A program made the position numbers and the translations under genes. Below the pieces are notes generated by a model. That model was not told the origin of the DNA and made no database searches. It saw only the letters and a list, made by a program, of their open reading frames with translations. This document shows, piece after piece, positions 32,618 through 42,115 of a DNA stretch of 64,000 nt (positions are counted from its first letter, which is position 1; each line of letters opens with the position of its first letter). The stretch covers positions 102,740 to 166,739 of the forward strand of contig MUGG01000133.1 in the NCBI GenBank assembly GCA_002148405.1, in the 5' to 3' direction. This DNA is from Alkalinema sp. CACIAM 70d (lineage in GTDB: Bacteria; Cyanobacteriota; Cyanobacteriia; Leptolyngbyales; Leptolyngbyaceae).

Positions 32618-35600
32618 TTAGGTTGGGCAAGCAAGGCTGGTTCGACGAGCTACGGGTACATTCGGCACCTTGCCCGCTTTAGCTGCCTGGCACAGTTGAC
32701 GAATATAGGGGTCATTCACTTGCGGTTCACTGTAGAACTCATTCTTTGTGGAACTGGGAGATACGAAACGAGAAGCCGCAGGGCCCGCAGGTGCAAACTG
32801 GAGCGCAACATCATATCCCCAGAAACGGTTGGGCGGACTGTAGTAACCAATTTTTTCCCCAGATTGATCTGCAGCCGCCAGTTCTCCTTGGCCCGTCAGT
32901 TCCCAAGCTTCAGCTTCAAAAGGAGCTGTTGCATAGTTGCTGAAACTGAGTTGAAGGAATGAACCTGAGAAGTATAAAGGAACACCACTCCAGTTTTCGA
33001 GGAAGCGGGGGAAGTTGTGCAAACCACCGTAGGATTGACCAGCGCGGGAAGGCGGAATTCCACTAACGACGATCGAGTTCAACCGAGTAGTCTGCGCAGG
33101 CGCTAAGCGAGCGTTATTCGCTAAATCACTATAGGGATTATTACCAGAAACGTTGGAATCATTGAAGTATTCCGGCACTGGGCGGGAGGGTTTTTCGGGT
33201 AAATTCCCTGAACCCTTTTTGGGTGGGGCAATACCGAACGGTTCACCAGTGCGCGAAATCTCAATGGGTGTATCAGGATCTCCTCCAATCGCCAAATAAT
33301 TAGGATAAGTGGCTGTAACGTTGGTGTTAAAGACATTGGGATCTTTGCCAAGCGGAACCGTGTTCGCTACGTTTGCAGCCGTAGTGTTGCGGGTCACAAC
33401 GGATGAGTTTTCTCGCAGCCAAGCCCAGGTATTTGTCTTAAAGTTTGTATTGGGGCGACTCGCATTTTGGAAAGAGGTACGATCATTCCCTTTACACCCC
33501 AACTCATACAATCCACCCGTATTGGAGCCACTGTAGATAGGTTGGTGGTAACGATCCGCATCAATGACATCAGGATTACGAACGAAGTAATCCTCCGCAC
33601 TCCCGTCACAGAACGCATTCGACTGAAGACTAATGGAATCCGCCAATAATTCAGACGGACGCCAACGATCCTTATCAGGTCTGGCAAATTCCGTATCTAG
33701 TGTCTTGCGACTATCGTAGAAATCAGCCGCATTGAATGCTTTATCCTGGATTTTCTCGGTGAACTCCTCCAATAGGGTACCATTAGCATTCTGGTGCAGG
33801 TTATAGTCACCTCGTACGTAGAGCGGTTGATCAGTAAAGAAGGAAAGACCCCGGTAGTTATCACCATCCTTGAAATTACCACCCACTAAATTATCTGCCC
33901 GCTTGAGATCTACACCATTGCGTAGACGGAAGCCATAGGGACGGCGATCGGGATCAGCCAGATAATCGATCGGCTTTGTTGAAATACCTCGGTTATCTGC
34001 CGTTAGAGGAACCTTAGGATCCATGGGTTTGCTCGGGTCACGAACATCCATCGTATCTTTCTGAGTATTTTCCGGTCGAGAAATCGCATCTTCCCGGACA
34101 GCGTCCTCCCGGAATGCATAGACAATGCCGCTCACTGGCAGCCACACATCATCTGGCGCGAAAGGTGTTCCACCGGAAGCTTGCTGATTTTTAACCTTAT
34201 TCCTGCGCAGGATATCGAGATCAATATCCATCGCTCGGGCCAACATTGACTGCCGAGGATCAAAGAAGGCTTTATCAAGAAACGGCACTGCCACTGAACG
34301 GTAAGACCCAGCCGTGTTCCAAGCCAAGGCTCGGATCGATTCTGGTGTAATACCTTGTGGAAGCATGATTCGGTTAGGATTCAAAGCATCAGCAGCCGGA
34401 GAATCCACAAAGGGTAAGTTCCATTGGCTAGTATCCACTACTGGCTGAATAGCAACCTGCGAAACTCCATGATCTGGTATTGGGAAGACAGTCCTAGTGG
34501 GATCCGGATATCTCGCAAACCCAGGTTTTAGAACTGTTTTGGGGGGCAACAGACTAATAGGAACCGGGTTAATCGTAGCTGCTGTATTGAAATAGGGAGT
34601 TGCTGGTTTCGGCGTAGCATCCGTTTGTACGCGCTTGAAGACAACCTTTTTATCATTGGCAATCTTCTTCACATAGTCATCCACCACGTAGGGTTCCAGA
34701 TCACCCGAAACTTTATCAGCCCGCCCGCCCCTGGGTACACTCTGTTGCCCTGTCATTTGCTTCACTGTCAAGCCAACCAACTCAGCTTTGGAGGCTTGGA
34801 CGTTTTTCGGAGGGGTAGAATTCAAGGCCTGCACAGTCACATCCGTCCCAACCATGAAGTCATCATGACCAGGCTGACGATGATCGTATTCTCCTGCTAC
34901 ATCGGCTACAAAGTCACTGTTCGTATCCACTAAATCCCCATCCAAATCGTGATCCACTTCAGGGAAGAGGTAGTAGAGTGCAGGAAACTTCGGTTTAACT
35001 ACTGGCCGCGCAACGGTCATTGCATAGACGGGATCATAGGTTGCACTCTTTGGATCTAACTTAGGATCCCGTGGATCATAGGCCGTGCTTCCATTCCCAC
35101 TTTGAGATTTTTCATCACGGGGTAATTCCAGAGCCCCGCAGAGGCGAGATAACCCTAACCGGGCAAACTGAACCCGCTGTGTATCTAACGTCCCTAATTG
35201 GATCCCATCAGGTAACGTTACTGAAGGCAATGGAGTGCTGGGAGGCACTAAAGACTGTGGGTTACCATTACTATCCACCGAGAGCCCAACTGCAGAGGGC
35301 TTGGCGTTGATTGCCTTTGTTGTGATCGGGAAAAGATCTGGGTCACAGGCCGAGGGGTAGGCAATGGTATTAGGAGACGTAGGAGAACCCACGCTAATTA
35401 CGTAGGTACCAAATGCAGGTGAAGAGCGGAAGCCAAAGGTACGATCGCGCCGCACTTGGAAGTTCAGCATAATCATTTCTGCCAAGCGAACTATGGGATG
35501 ATCAGCACTATACTTTTGACGTAGAAGCTGAATGTAAGCCTCTGGTGGTACATCAAAGAAGTTCTTCTCACCTTCCGGTGCAGCAACCCCACTGTTATTC

Positions 35601-38200
35601 GTACTTGCCGGATCATAACCAGACCAATATTGTTGCGCCTTAGCTAGCACTTCCCCATTGGAAGGATCCCCATCCATATAGCCATACAGTTCTTCCCCTA
35701 ATTTCAACATCAATTCAGACTCGCCATTAAAGGAATCCAGATCATATCGACGACTGGTGGGGTCAAACCGTTGGATTTGGTCAATGTTGTAGGCTAACAT
35801 CCCGATCGTGCAGGATGCCGTTTGGATGTAGGTTTTATCTGCAATGCTCAGGTTGGCGTAGCCTTTTGCATCCAGATTAGACAAGGCACGGCGTAAGTTG
35901 GAAAAATTCCCCCACATCGCCATAGCCGGATAGGGATGCACCACCGTATCGTTAGGCTTAGGTGGAAAAGCTCCATCAGGATCGCCTGCAAAGTTGGCTA
36001 AATTATCCAACGCCTTCCGTAGCGCTGAGCTGGTATTGGCAACATCACTCTCAAAGGTCGCTTGATTCTTATCGGGGGGTTGAAACTCTAGACCATTCGT
36101 CCCGCGACCCACTAAGAAATTAGAGAAGAGCGCTAATGTAGTTGTGGATGTCCCGTCTTTCAACAAAGTGGGGAAGAAGTTCGTAGACTCTCGCAGCGTT
36201 AAGGAAGTCCCAGGGTGCACCGTAGAAGCCAAACAAGCCACCGGATAATCCTTATTGACTGCCCCATGATAGATCGCCGAACCCTGGACTGCCGCTAAGT
36301 TATCCCGCAGCGATCGCCGTTGCTGCTGAATATGGGTAAGGGTTTTTACCTTGTCATTATCAATGGGATAGGGCTTCACCGTCGGAGGATAAAGCGGATC
36401 AGCATCTCTTTCCAAAAACGAAGCCGAGAAATTGACTTTGACCGAACTCGGATTTTCAATATAGCCGTCTTTGGTGTTGTCCCGAGCTGTATTCCAACTG
36501 AACAAATTCCCCAGTTCTAGCCGCTGACCGACTAAGACCCGCAACCCTTCATTGCGAGCCCGCCGTTCCCAATAGCCGTCAAATCCAACTTCTCCAACGG
36601 CATCTGCAGTTGGGGGATCGTTGCGGGTCAAATTGGGCTTCCCGACAATTTCATCCCCCACTTTCTTATCAGCCGGAATTTGATCGTCCTTGTTCGGGCC
36701 ATAACGAGGCTTCGGCCCCCAAAGATCATCAGCCCGATAAAGATCATCAACGTAGGGCGCAGGTTCCTTGGCATTGACAATTCGGGTCGCCATTGCCCCA
36801 TTCTTAAAGGCATTCCAGGTAGACCCCGCACGGTTGTTGTCACCCTTGACGGATTTGTATTTATCCGCCGCCAGCAGACGTTCTGGCTCACTCAGCATCG
36901 TCAGCATCGTTGCCTTGTCAGTGGTGGCAACAGTATCAGTTGCAGGGGTAATAGTCGGATTTAGGTTCACCCCTTGACCCACTTGGACGTGGATAGGAAT
37001 ACTCGTTTGGTCAGGTGTTGTGTTGGTTCCAACCCGTCCCAGGGCCATCACCTGCCCCTGAAAATCCATATCCGTTTCCGTTGCATCCTTCGGCGTAGTA
37101 TTTGTTGCCGAGATAATGGATGCCTCCGGATAAAATAAGCAGGATGCCTTTGCACTGATCAAGAAAGCGTTAAATGCATTTCCCCCGAAGACAAAGCTTC
37201 CCTCCGTATGCATTGCCCCATTCCACCGGAAAGCTGGCCCCGGAGAGATTTCTAAATCATTTCTAAACCATGCTCCCCATTTGTTACCCCGATTGAGTTG
37301 CCGATCCTGATGGAACTCCATCGTGACCGCAGCACTCTTGGAATCATCAGGAATCACAAAGGAATCGACCTGGAAATTCTTACGAATAGTTGAGGTATTG
37401 CTTGCGTCTAGGAACCAGCCTTCTTCCGCTTGGTTACCTCCAGTGGCACTAGAGACCTTACAAGCCCCCTGGGTTTCATTACTCAACGGCCCATGACGCA
37501 CAATCTGGGCGGCAGCTTTGTCCGCATCATTCGTTCGGACTAGAACTTGGTCAAAAGATAGATTTCCACTGCCCTTGGGCGTACTGAAGACAATGGAGTA
37601 AACAACCGTTGCATCTTCTTTGCCATCCCCATTGGTGTCTGTCCGGAATGACCAAGCATTGTCTGGGCCGTTATCTGCCATTTCCCCGGTTCCAGGTCGG
37701 GTACCCAAGTCTAAGCGAGTTTCATCGGGGAGGGTATAGGGATCGGTATTCCCACTCGCATCAGGTGTTGCTAGGGGAAGGCGTGCCAGCCCTTTAGTTT
37801 TGCCATCATTCAAAAGCATCGCCATCAGGTAGCTTTCCTGAGGCACCCCACCTGGGTAACGAGTATCTTTTGAAGAATCAAACATAAATTCCAGCTTCGA
37901 TCTAGCCCGATCGATCGCTGGCGTAGCCGCATTGTAGAGAACCCGTTGTTGGTTTTGAACAATGACTTGGGTGTTACGGCTATAAGCGCGATAGGTCAAG
38001 GCTCCCACCGTCAGCGAGACCACCAAAATCAACAACACGGTGGTAGGCAGGATAAACCCGGCATTAGGCATAGCCCGTCGATTGGCAACAAATGTTGCTC
38101 GCAACAGCCAATTAACAAGACGCTTGCTCATCGATCGCTGGAGTTTCCAGATTTCTCGAACAAGACTCTGAATAGCTTTGGAGAAATGACGGTTTGACAT
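32618..38200 (-). CDS. hpsA: Hormogonium polysaccharide biosynthesis protein HpsA
   Basis: A very large (1860 residues) HpsA protein, needed in Nostoc punctiforme for hormogonium polysaccharide and gliding. A basic N-terminal segment of about 45 residues precedes A-G-F-I-L-P-T-T and a membrane span (about 49-70, VLLILVVSLTVGALTYRAY). This looks like a PilX-type prepilin end, except that the +5 Glu is replaced by Thr. The rest is a secreted Asn/Asp/Pro-rich region with acidic D-x-D-x-D-type loops (DTNGDGKEDA at about 186, DHDLDGDLVDTNSDF near 1085), likely calcium sites. The frame is intact. Start ATG 38200. It heads the hpsA-hpsB-hpsC operon. Confidence 0.88.
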   Translation of the reverse strand: MSNRHFSKAIQSLVREIWKLQRSMSKRLVNWLLRATFVANRRAMPNAGFILPTTVLLILVVSLTVGALTYRAYSRNTQVIVQNQQRVLYNAATPAIDRARSKLEFMFDSSKDTRYPGGVPQESYLMAMLLNDGKTKGLARLPLATPDASGNTDPYTLPDETRLDLGTRPGTGEMADNGPDNAWSFRTDTNGDGKEDATVVYSIVFSTPKGSGNLSFDQVLVRTNDADKAAAQIVRHGPLSNETQGACKVSSATGGNQAEEGWFLDASNTSTIRKNFQVDSFVIPDDSKSAAVTMEFHQDRQLNRGNKWGAWFRNDLEISPGPAFRWNGAMHTEGSFVFGGNAFNAFLISAKASCLFYPEASIISATNTTPKDATETDMDFQGQVMALGRVGTNTTPDQTSIPIHVQVGQGVNLNPTITPATDTVATTDKATMLTMLSEPERLLAADKYKSVKGDNNRAGSTWNAFKNGAMATRIVNAKEPAPYVDDLYRADDLWGPKPRYGPNKDDQIPADKKVGDEIVGKPNLTRNDPPTADAVGEVGFDGYWERRARNEGLRVLVGQRLELGNLFSWNTARDNTKDGYIENPSSVKVNFSASFLERDADPLYPPTVKPYPIDNDKVKTLTHIQQQRRSLRDNLAAVQGSAIYHGAVNKDYPVACLASTVHPGTSLTLRESTNFFPTLLKDGTSTTTLALFSNFLVGRGTNGLEFQPPDKNQATFESDVANTSSALRKALDNLANFAGDPDGAFPPKPNDTVVHPYPAMAMWGNFSNLRRALSNLDAKGYANLSIADKTYIQTASCTIGMLAYNIDQIQRFDPTSRRYDLDSFNGESELMLKLGEELYGYMDGDPSNGEVLAKAQQYWSGYDPASTNNSGVAAPEGEKNFFDVPPEAYIQLLRQKYSADHPIVRLAEMIMLNFQVRRDRTFGFRSSPAFGTYVISVGSPTSPNTIAYPSACDPDLFPITTKAINAKPSAVGLSVDSNGNPQSLVPPSTPLPSVTLPDGIQLGTLDTQRVQFARLGLSRLCGALELPRDEKSQSGNGSTAYDPRDPKLDPKSATYDPVYAMTVARPVVKPKFPALYYLFPEVDHDLDGDLVDTNSDFVADVAGEYDHRQPGHDDFMVGTDVTVQALNSTPPKNVQASKAELVGLTVKQMTGQQSVPRGGRADKVSGDLEPYVVDDYVKKIANDKKVVFKRVQTDATPKPATPYFNTAATINPVPISLLPPKTVLKPGFARYPDPTRTVFPIPDHGVSQVAIQPVVDTSQWNLPFVDSPAADALNPNRIMLPQGITPESIRALAWNTAGSYRSVAVPFLDKAFFDPRQSMLARAMDIDLDILRRNKVKNQQASGGTPFAPDDVWLPVSGIVYAFREDAVREDAISRPENTQKDTMDVRDPSKPMDPKVPLTADNRGISTKPIDYLADPDRRPYGFRLRNGVDLKRADNLVGGNFKDGDNYRGLSFFTDQPLYVRGDYNLHQNANGTLLEEFTEKIQDKAFNAADFYDSRKTLDTEFARPDKDRWRPSELLADSISLQSNAFCDGSAEDYFVRNPDVIDADRYHQPIYSGSNTGGLYELGCKGNDRTSFQNASRPNTNFKTNTWAWLRENSSVVTRNTTAANVANTVPLGKDPNVFNTNVTATYPNYLAIGGDPDTPIEISRTGEPFGIAPPKKGSGNLPEKPSRPVPEYFNDSNVSGNNPYSDLANNARLAPAQTTRLNSIVVSGIPPSRAGQSYGGLHNFPRFLENWSGVPLYFSGSFLQLSFSNYATAPFEAEAWELTGQGELAAADQSGEKIGYYSPPNRFWGYDVALQFAPAGPAASRFVSPSSTKNEFYSEPQVNDPYIRQLCQAAKAGKVPNVPVARRTSLACPT

Positions 38201-38283
38201 AGCGAATGATTAGAGAGCAAATGCTGCAAAATTGGATGCTGAGAGAAGGTAACTGGTCTAAATTATCCGGGTTTTTTACTTTT

Positions 38284-38296
38284 GGGATGTATACCC
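38284..38296 (-). promoter_or_regulatory. Candidate hpsA promoter element
   Basis: GGGTATACATCCC on the minus strand lies 84-96 bases upstream of the hpsA start. It resembles, from memory, the GGGAATACT-like J-box described for SigJ-dependent hormogonium promoters. The match is partial, and the element is also near-palindromic. Confidence 0.3.
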
Positions 38297-38412
38297 AAGA
38301 GAGAAGGTTCGATGGAAACCTGCTTCGATATTACTCACTACTTTTCAAAGTGGCAAAAAACAAGCAAATTCGATCGTTCTCCCCCTAAATATCGTAGGGG
38401 AGACGGTGGAAT

Positions 38413-38661
38413 TCAACCCATCAATTGTTTGCTGCCAAATAAATAACCCGAGTATTTTCTAAATACGAAGATAGGCTGTTGCCCATCACGATTGACTCCG
38501 TAGAATCTAGCAAAACAGATTGTAGAACCCTGCCAATCAGCAAAATATAGTAACTTACTTGCCGAGATTGCTGAGAGTTCTGGGGTCACTCCTAACGTAC
38601 CCACGATCGCAATGTTTGATAAACCCAAGCGCGTAAATTTTGAATGAGTATCCTCTGCCAA
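38413..38661 (-). CDS. Hypothetical 82-residue protein or gene remnant
   Basis: A frame starting at TTG 38661 and ending at TGA. Its product has a protein-like spread of residues (SNIAIVGTLGVTP, LLYFADWQGSTICFARFYGV, PIFVFRKYSGYLFGSKQLMG). There is no ATG, no clear ribosome-binding site, and the frame is closed by a stop (TAA) six codons upstream of the TTG. A second frame on the same strand (38555-38782) overlaps it, so a frameshifted remnant of a longer gene is possible. I recognise no family. Confidence 0.3.
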   Translation of the reverse strand: MAEDTHSKFTRLGLSNIAIVGTLGVTPELSAISASKLLYFADWQGSTICFARFYGVNRDGQQPIFVFRKYSGYLFGSKQLMG

Positions 38662-38843
38662 GGGAATGATTTCCGGTTACTGGTTTCACTTTCCTGGGGC
38701 TTGCTTGAGCCTTGGAGCAATGCTTTTCACCCCCCCTTTTTTGCGTCAAACTTTGAGCCTGAAGTCTGAGCATTAAGATCATCCACGATCTGAACAGCGT
38801 CTGCTTAATTTTTCTACTGCAACCAAGTTTTTTAATAACAACG

Positions 38844-38880
38844 AAGGGCGAGGGTCATATATCCTATGACCCTCGCCCTT
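38844..38880 (-). terminator. Strong hairpin downstream of rpmB
   Basis: AAGGGCGAGGGTCAT (38844-38858) and ATGACCCTCGCCCTT (38866-38880) form a perfect 15-bp stem with a 7-base loop, 53 bases past the rpmB stop. The T-content after the stem on the minus strand is weak (CGTTGTTATT), but the stem is very stable. Confidence 0.7.
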
Positions 38881-38932
38881 GCTGGCTAATCATCACCATT
38901 GAAGGTTGATTGTGCGACCTTTGATTAGAGGT

Positions 38933-39169
38933 TTACAGTTTGTTTAGGTTAATTCCTGCTTGTTTTGCAAAGGCAGACAACCCCTTGAGTTCCAAGGTTT
39001 TAATTGCTTTTGTGGAAAGACGCAGGCGGACAAACCGATTTCCTTCAGGCCACCAAATTCGCTTCCATTGCAGGTTCGCTTCTTGCAACTTCTTGGTTCG
39101 ACGGTGAGAGTGGGACACCGCCATGGCATTGTTAGCTTTTTTGCCAGTCAACTGACATACACGGGACAT
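38933..39169 (-). CDS. rpmB: 50S ribosomal protein L28
   Basis: Ribosomal protein bL28 of the large subunit. The sequence has the family start MSRVCQLTGKKANNAMAVSHSHRRTKK, then LQEANLQWKRIWWPEGNRFVRLRLSTKAIKTLELKG, all typical of cyanobacterial and plastid L28. At 78 residues it is full length. Of the CxxC zinc pairs found in some L28 proteins only the single N-terminal Cys is present, as is usual for the zinc-free form. Start ATG 39169 behind GGAG. It stands alone, with argD upstream on the same strand 111 bases away. Confidence 0.97.
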   Translation of the reverse strand: MSRVCQLTGKKANNAMAVSHSHRRTKKLQEANLQWKRIWWPEGNRFVRLRLSTKAIKTLELKGLSAFAKQAGINLNKL

Positions 39170-39280
39170 GCTTCGTTCTCCAAGCTGTAAATGTTCGACA
39201 TTTCATGCAGTCTCTCATTGTATACAGATCAACTGCAAATCGGAAAGAGCTCGTTATAGTCACGTTAGAGTACAGCGGCT

Positions 39281-40537
39281 CTAAACCTGGGCCAAGGCTC
39301 GATCGCATAGAGTTAAGGCTTCGTCAATCTCGTCTGCTGTGACAATTAACGGCGGCACAAACCGCACCACCTGAGGGCCTGCAGGAACCAGTAAAAGTCC
39401 TTGTTGCATAGCAGCTTTAACGACTTCGATCGCAGTCACTGGCTGATCCGCTTTTAATTCCAGACCGTTAATCAAGCCCCAACCTCGGACTTCCGCAATG
39501 AGATGGGGATACTGGCTAGCTAATTGCTGGAGTCCCATTCTCAACTGCTCACCCCGCTGCTGCACATTCTCCAGAATATGATCCCGTTCTAAGGTCTGGC
39601 AAACGGACAGAGCCACGGCGCAGACGAAAGGATTGCCACCATAGGTACTGGCATGATCCCCTGGTTGAAACACGTCACAGGAAGCCTTACAGAGAACCGC
39701 CCCGATCGGAACGCCACCCCCTAAACCTTTTGCCGATGTGAAAATATCGGGTTCAATCCCCAAGGTTTCATGGCCCCAAAGATGACCTGTTCGCCCCATT
39801 CCTGTCTGCACTTCATCCAGAATCAGCAAAATCCCTTTTTCATCACACAATTGACGCACCTGTTGGAAGTAAGCACGATCTCCGGGACGCACGCCTCCTT
39901 CTCCTTGCAGCGGTTCCAAAAGAATAGCTGCAACCTGGGGCGTTTCTGCGTCCAGATCTGAGATCGTGGTTTCTAGGGCAGCAAAATCGTTGTAAGGCAC
40001 ATAGACAAATCCTGGAACCAGGGGGCTAAAGTTTTTCTGATACTTGGGCTGACCTGTGGCAGTTACAGTAGCAAGGGTACGGCCATGGAAACTAGCTTGG
40101 GCTGTCACAATGACTGGATTCTCCACGCCTCGCTGAACATGGGCATACTTGCGAGCCAGCTTAATGGCCCCTTCGTTAGCCTCAGCACCAGAATTACAGA
40201 AAAAGACCCGATCGGCACAGGAATGCTCCACTAGCCACTTTGCCAAATCCCCTTGGGGTGGAACGTAATAGAGATTGGAGACATGATGCAGGGTTTGCAT
40301 CTGTTGGGTTACGGCCTGCACCATGGCTGGATGCGCATGGCCCAAGGTACAAGTTGCAATCCCTGCCACAAAGTCTAAATAAGCCTGATTCCGATCGTCC
40401 CAGACACGGCACCCTGAACCCCGCACCAAGGCTAGAGGAAAACGTCCATAGGTAGACATTACATAGGCATCAAACTGCTCGGAATTCCAAGGTTCAGCCA
40501 GTTGCTGTTCAGATTGGAGCAGGGTATTCAGAATCAC
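39281..40537 (-). CDS. argD: Acetylornithine aminotransferase
   Basis: A PLP-dependent class III aminotransferase that makes N-acetylornithine from N-acetylglutamate semialdehyde in arginine synthesis. The PLP lysine is K270 in TSAKGLGGGVPIGA, and the pyridine-N aspartate is D241 in LILDEVQTGMGRTG. The phosphate-binding NSGAEANEGAIKLARK (115-130) and the ASFHGRTLATV segment are clear. At 418 residues it is standard length. The start is GTG 40537; no better ATG lies nearby. It may form a unit with the 68-residue gene directly upstream (52 bases). Confidence 0.95.
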   Translation of the reverse strand: MILNTLLQSEQQLAEPWNSEQFDAYVMSTYGRFPLALVRGSGCRVWDDRNQAYLDFVAGIATCTLGHAHPAMVQAVTQQMQTLHHVSNLYYVPPQGDLAKWLVEHSCADRVFFCNSGAEANEGAIKLARKYAHVQRGVENPVIVTAQASFHGRTLATVTATGQPKYQKNFSPLVPGFVYVPYNDFAALETTISDLDAETPQVAAILLEPLQGEGGVRPGDRAYFQQVRQLCDEKGILLILDEVQTGMGRTGHLWGHETLGIEPDIFTSAKGLGGGVPIGAVLCKASCDVFQPGDHASTYGGNPFVCAVALSVCQTLERDHILENVQQRGEQLRMGLQQLASQYPHLIAEVRGWGLINGLELKADQPVTAIEVVKAAMQQGLLLVPAGPQVVRFVPPLIVTADEIDEALTLCDRALAQV

Positions 40538-40589
40538 GACGATCGCCTCACAACAAGTAGGTAGGTCAAATTCAAGGGGTCAATCCAAT

Positions 40590-40796
40590 TTAGTCCAGTT
40601 TTAGCGCACTGGCCGGGACTTCATCCCAAGATTCTACAGTTCGAGTTCGAACAACCCAACCCGCTAACTTTTGTTGATGGGTCAAATTCTCCTCAAAGGA
40701 CTGACGACAGTCTTGTGCTTGTTGTTCATCACAGCAAGCAATACAGACATAGAGTAGCCCGGCTGGATCCAACTGCTCATTGACCCAAATTTTCAT
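40590..40796 (-). CDS. Conserved small cyanobacterial protein, unknown function
   Basis: A 68-residue acidic protein (starts MKIWVNEQLDPAGLLYVCIACCDE, ends SALKLD) with a Cys-Cys pair and a Gln-rich helix (DEQQAQDCRQSFEENL). I recognise it as the kind of short protein found across cyanobacteria, but know no function; it has no membrane segment or known motif. Start ATG 40796 with AGGAGATTAGGAT just upstream, a strong ribosome-binding site. It precedes argD on the same strand. Confidence 0.7.
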   Translation of the reverse strand: MKIWVNEQLDPAGLLYVCIACCDEQQAQDCRQSFEENLTHQQKLAGWVVRTRTVESWDEVPASALKLD

Positions 40797-40930
40797 ATCC
40801 TAATCTCCTGTATCGAGCCGCAAGGCAAAGGTAGAAGAGTTCTTTTAACCCTGCATCCTATTGTCGTACGGATAGAAATTCTGAGCACCCTGAGTTAACA
40901 TCCCGTCACCCAGAGTGCAGGATATTTGCC

Positions 40931-42115
40931 CTAGCCCAGCCACCCCTTGAGCCGTTCAGCGACTTGGGGACGGCGGAGTTTTCGCATGGCTTTACTTTGA
41001 ATTTGGCGAACTCGCTCCCTGGAGAGATTAAAAATACAACCCACTTCTTCCAGAGTGCAAGGCTTGCTCGTCGTTAAACCATAGCGCAGGGAAATAACAT
41101 CTCGTTCCCGCTGAGTTAAAACCGTCCCTAAAATCTCTGTGATCTCTTGGCGCATAACCGCTTCGCTCATTTGTGCTTCGGGAGACTGCGTCATGCCATC
41201 TTCTAGCAAGTCTAATAATTCCGTATCCTCACCTTTACCAACTCGATGGTTGAGGGAGAGAGATTGGCGACGGACTTGTAAGAGGTAAGAGACTTGCTCT
41301 AAGGGGATTTCCAGGGCTGTTGCCAGTTCTCCTTCCGTTGGATTTCGGCCTAGGTCTCGACGCAGATCGCGCTGAGCTCGTTTCAGCTTATTGAGTTTCT
41401 CAACAACATGAATTGGCAAGCGAATGGTTCTTGCATCGTTTGCGATCGTTCTTGTAATACCCTGTCTGATCCACCAATAGGCATAGGTGGAGAATTTATA
41501 TCCCTTGTCTGGATCAAACTTCTCCGTAGCGCGGTGTAAGCCTAGAGCCCCTTCCTGGATCAAATCCAAGAAGGGTACACCCCGATTCAAATAGCGCTTT
41601 GCGATCGAAACAACAAGGCGGAGATTCGATCGGATCATCGTCCGTTTAGCCACTCGACTGATATGTAACTGATGATCCAGTTGTTTTTCAGTTAAGCCAA
41701 AATAGTGCGCTACCTCTGACCTAGTGGGTAACCGATCGAGATCCTCTATCAACTTTTCTCGACATTGCTCAATTTGGTGGCCAACCCGAATCTGACGAGC
41801 TAATTCAATTTCTTGATCTGCTTTCAATAGAGGATAGCGTGCCATTTCCTTGAAGAAAGAACCGATCGCATCATCGGAAATACCACGACTATAGGTTGCT
41901 ATCCAAGAGTGTTGAACATTCTCGCCTGCGTTGCCAGCCCCATCAAACTCGTCTGATTCATCAAAACCCTCTAAGGTCACTAGATCTCCAGCATCGATCT
42001 CCAAAAAATTGTCAAAGGATTCCTCTTGGATAGATGTTACTAAATGTTCTTTATTCGATTGTGTTTCACTTGAAATAACTTCTAAATGGGATTTGGTGTT
42101 CGATTTTCTGCTCAT
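40931..42115 (-). CDS. Group 2 sigma-70 factor
   Basis: A non-essential RpoD-like sigma factor that directs RNA polymerase to alternative promoters, as SigB/C/D/E do in cyanobacteria. Region 1.2 (DDAIGSFFKEMARYPLLKADQEIELARQI), region 2 (NLRLVVSIAKRYLNRGVPFLDLIQEGALGLHRATEKFDPDKGYKFSTYAYWWIRQGITRTI), region 3 and region 4.2 (CTLEEVGCIFNLSRERVRQIQSKAMRKLR) are complete. There is no large region 1.1, and an acidic N-terminal segment (about 1-75) replaces it. At 394 residues it fits group 2. I cannot assign SigB, C, D or E without alignment. Start ATG 42115. It is preceded by a long AT-rich region and divergent from priA. Confidence 0.92.
   Translation of the reverse strand: MSRKSNTKSHLEVISSETQSNKEHLVTSIQEESFDNFLEIDAGDLVTLEGFDESDEFDGAGNAGENVQHSWIATYSRGISDDAIGSFFKEMARYPLLKADQEIELARQIRVGHQIEQCREKLIEDLDRLPTRSEVAHYFGLTEKQLDHQLHISRVAKRTMIRSNLRLVVSIAKRYLNRGVPFLDLIQEGALGLHRATEKFDPDKGYKFSTYAYWWIRQGITRTIANDARTIRLPIHVVEKLNKLKRAQRDLRRDLGRNPTEGELATALEIPLEQVSYLLQVRRQSLSLNHRVGKGEDTELLDLLEDGMTQSPEAQMSEAVMRQEITEILGTVLTQRERDVISLRYGLTTSKPCTLEEVGCIFNLSRERVRQIQSKAMRKLRRPQVAERLKGWLG

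Larger units (their letters stand above)
38201..38932. other. Region between hpsA and rpmB
   Basis: The region carries the hpsA promoter area with GGGTATACATCCC on the minus strand (38284-38296), a hairpin TCTCCCC ... GGGGAGA (38378-38403), a minus-strand frame of 82 codons (38413-38661) that may be a small gene or remnant, and a strong hairpin at 38844-38880 that ends rpmB. Confidence 0.5.

Noticed and set aside
38206..38388. 60-codon plus-strand frame
   Set aside because: It runs antisense to the hpsA leader and has no protein-like features.
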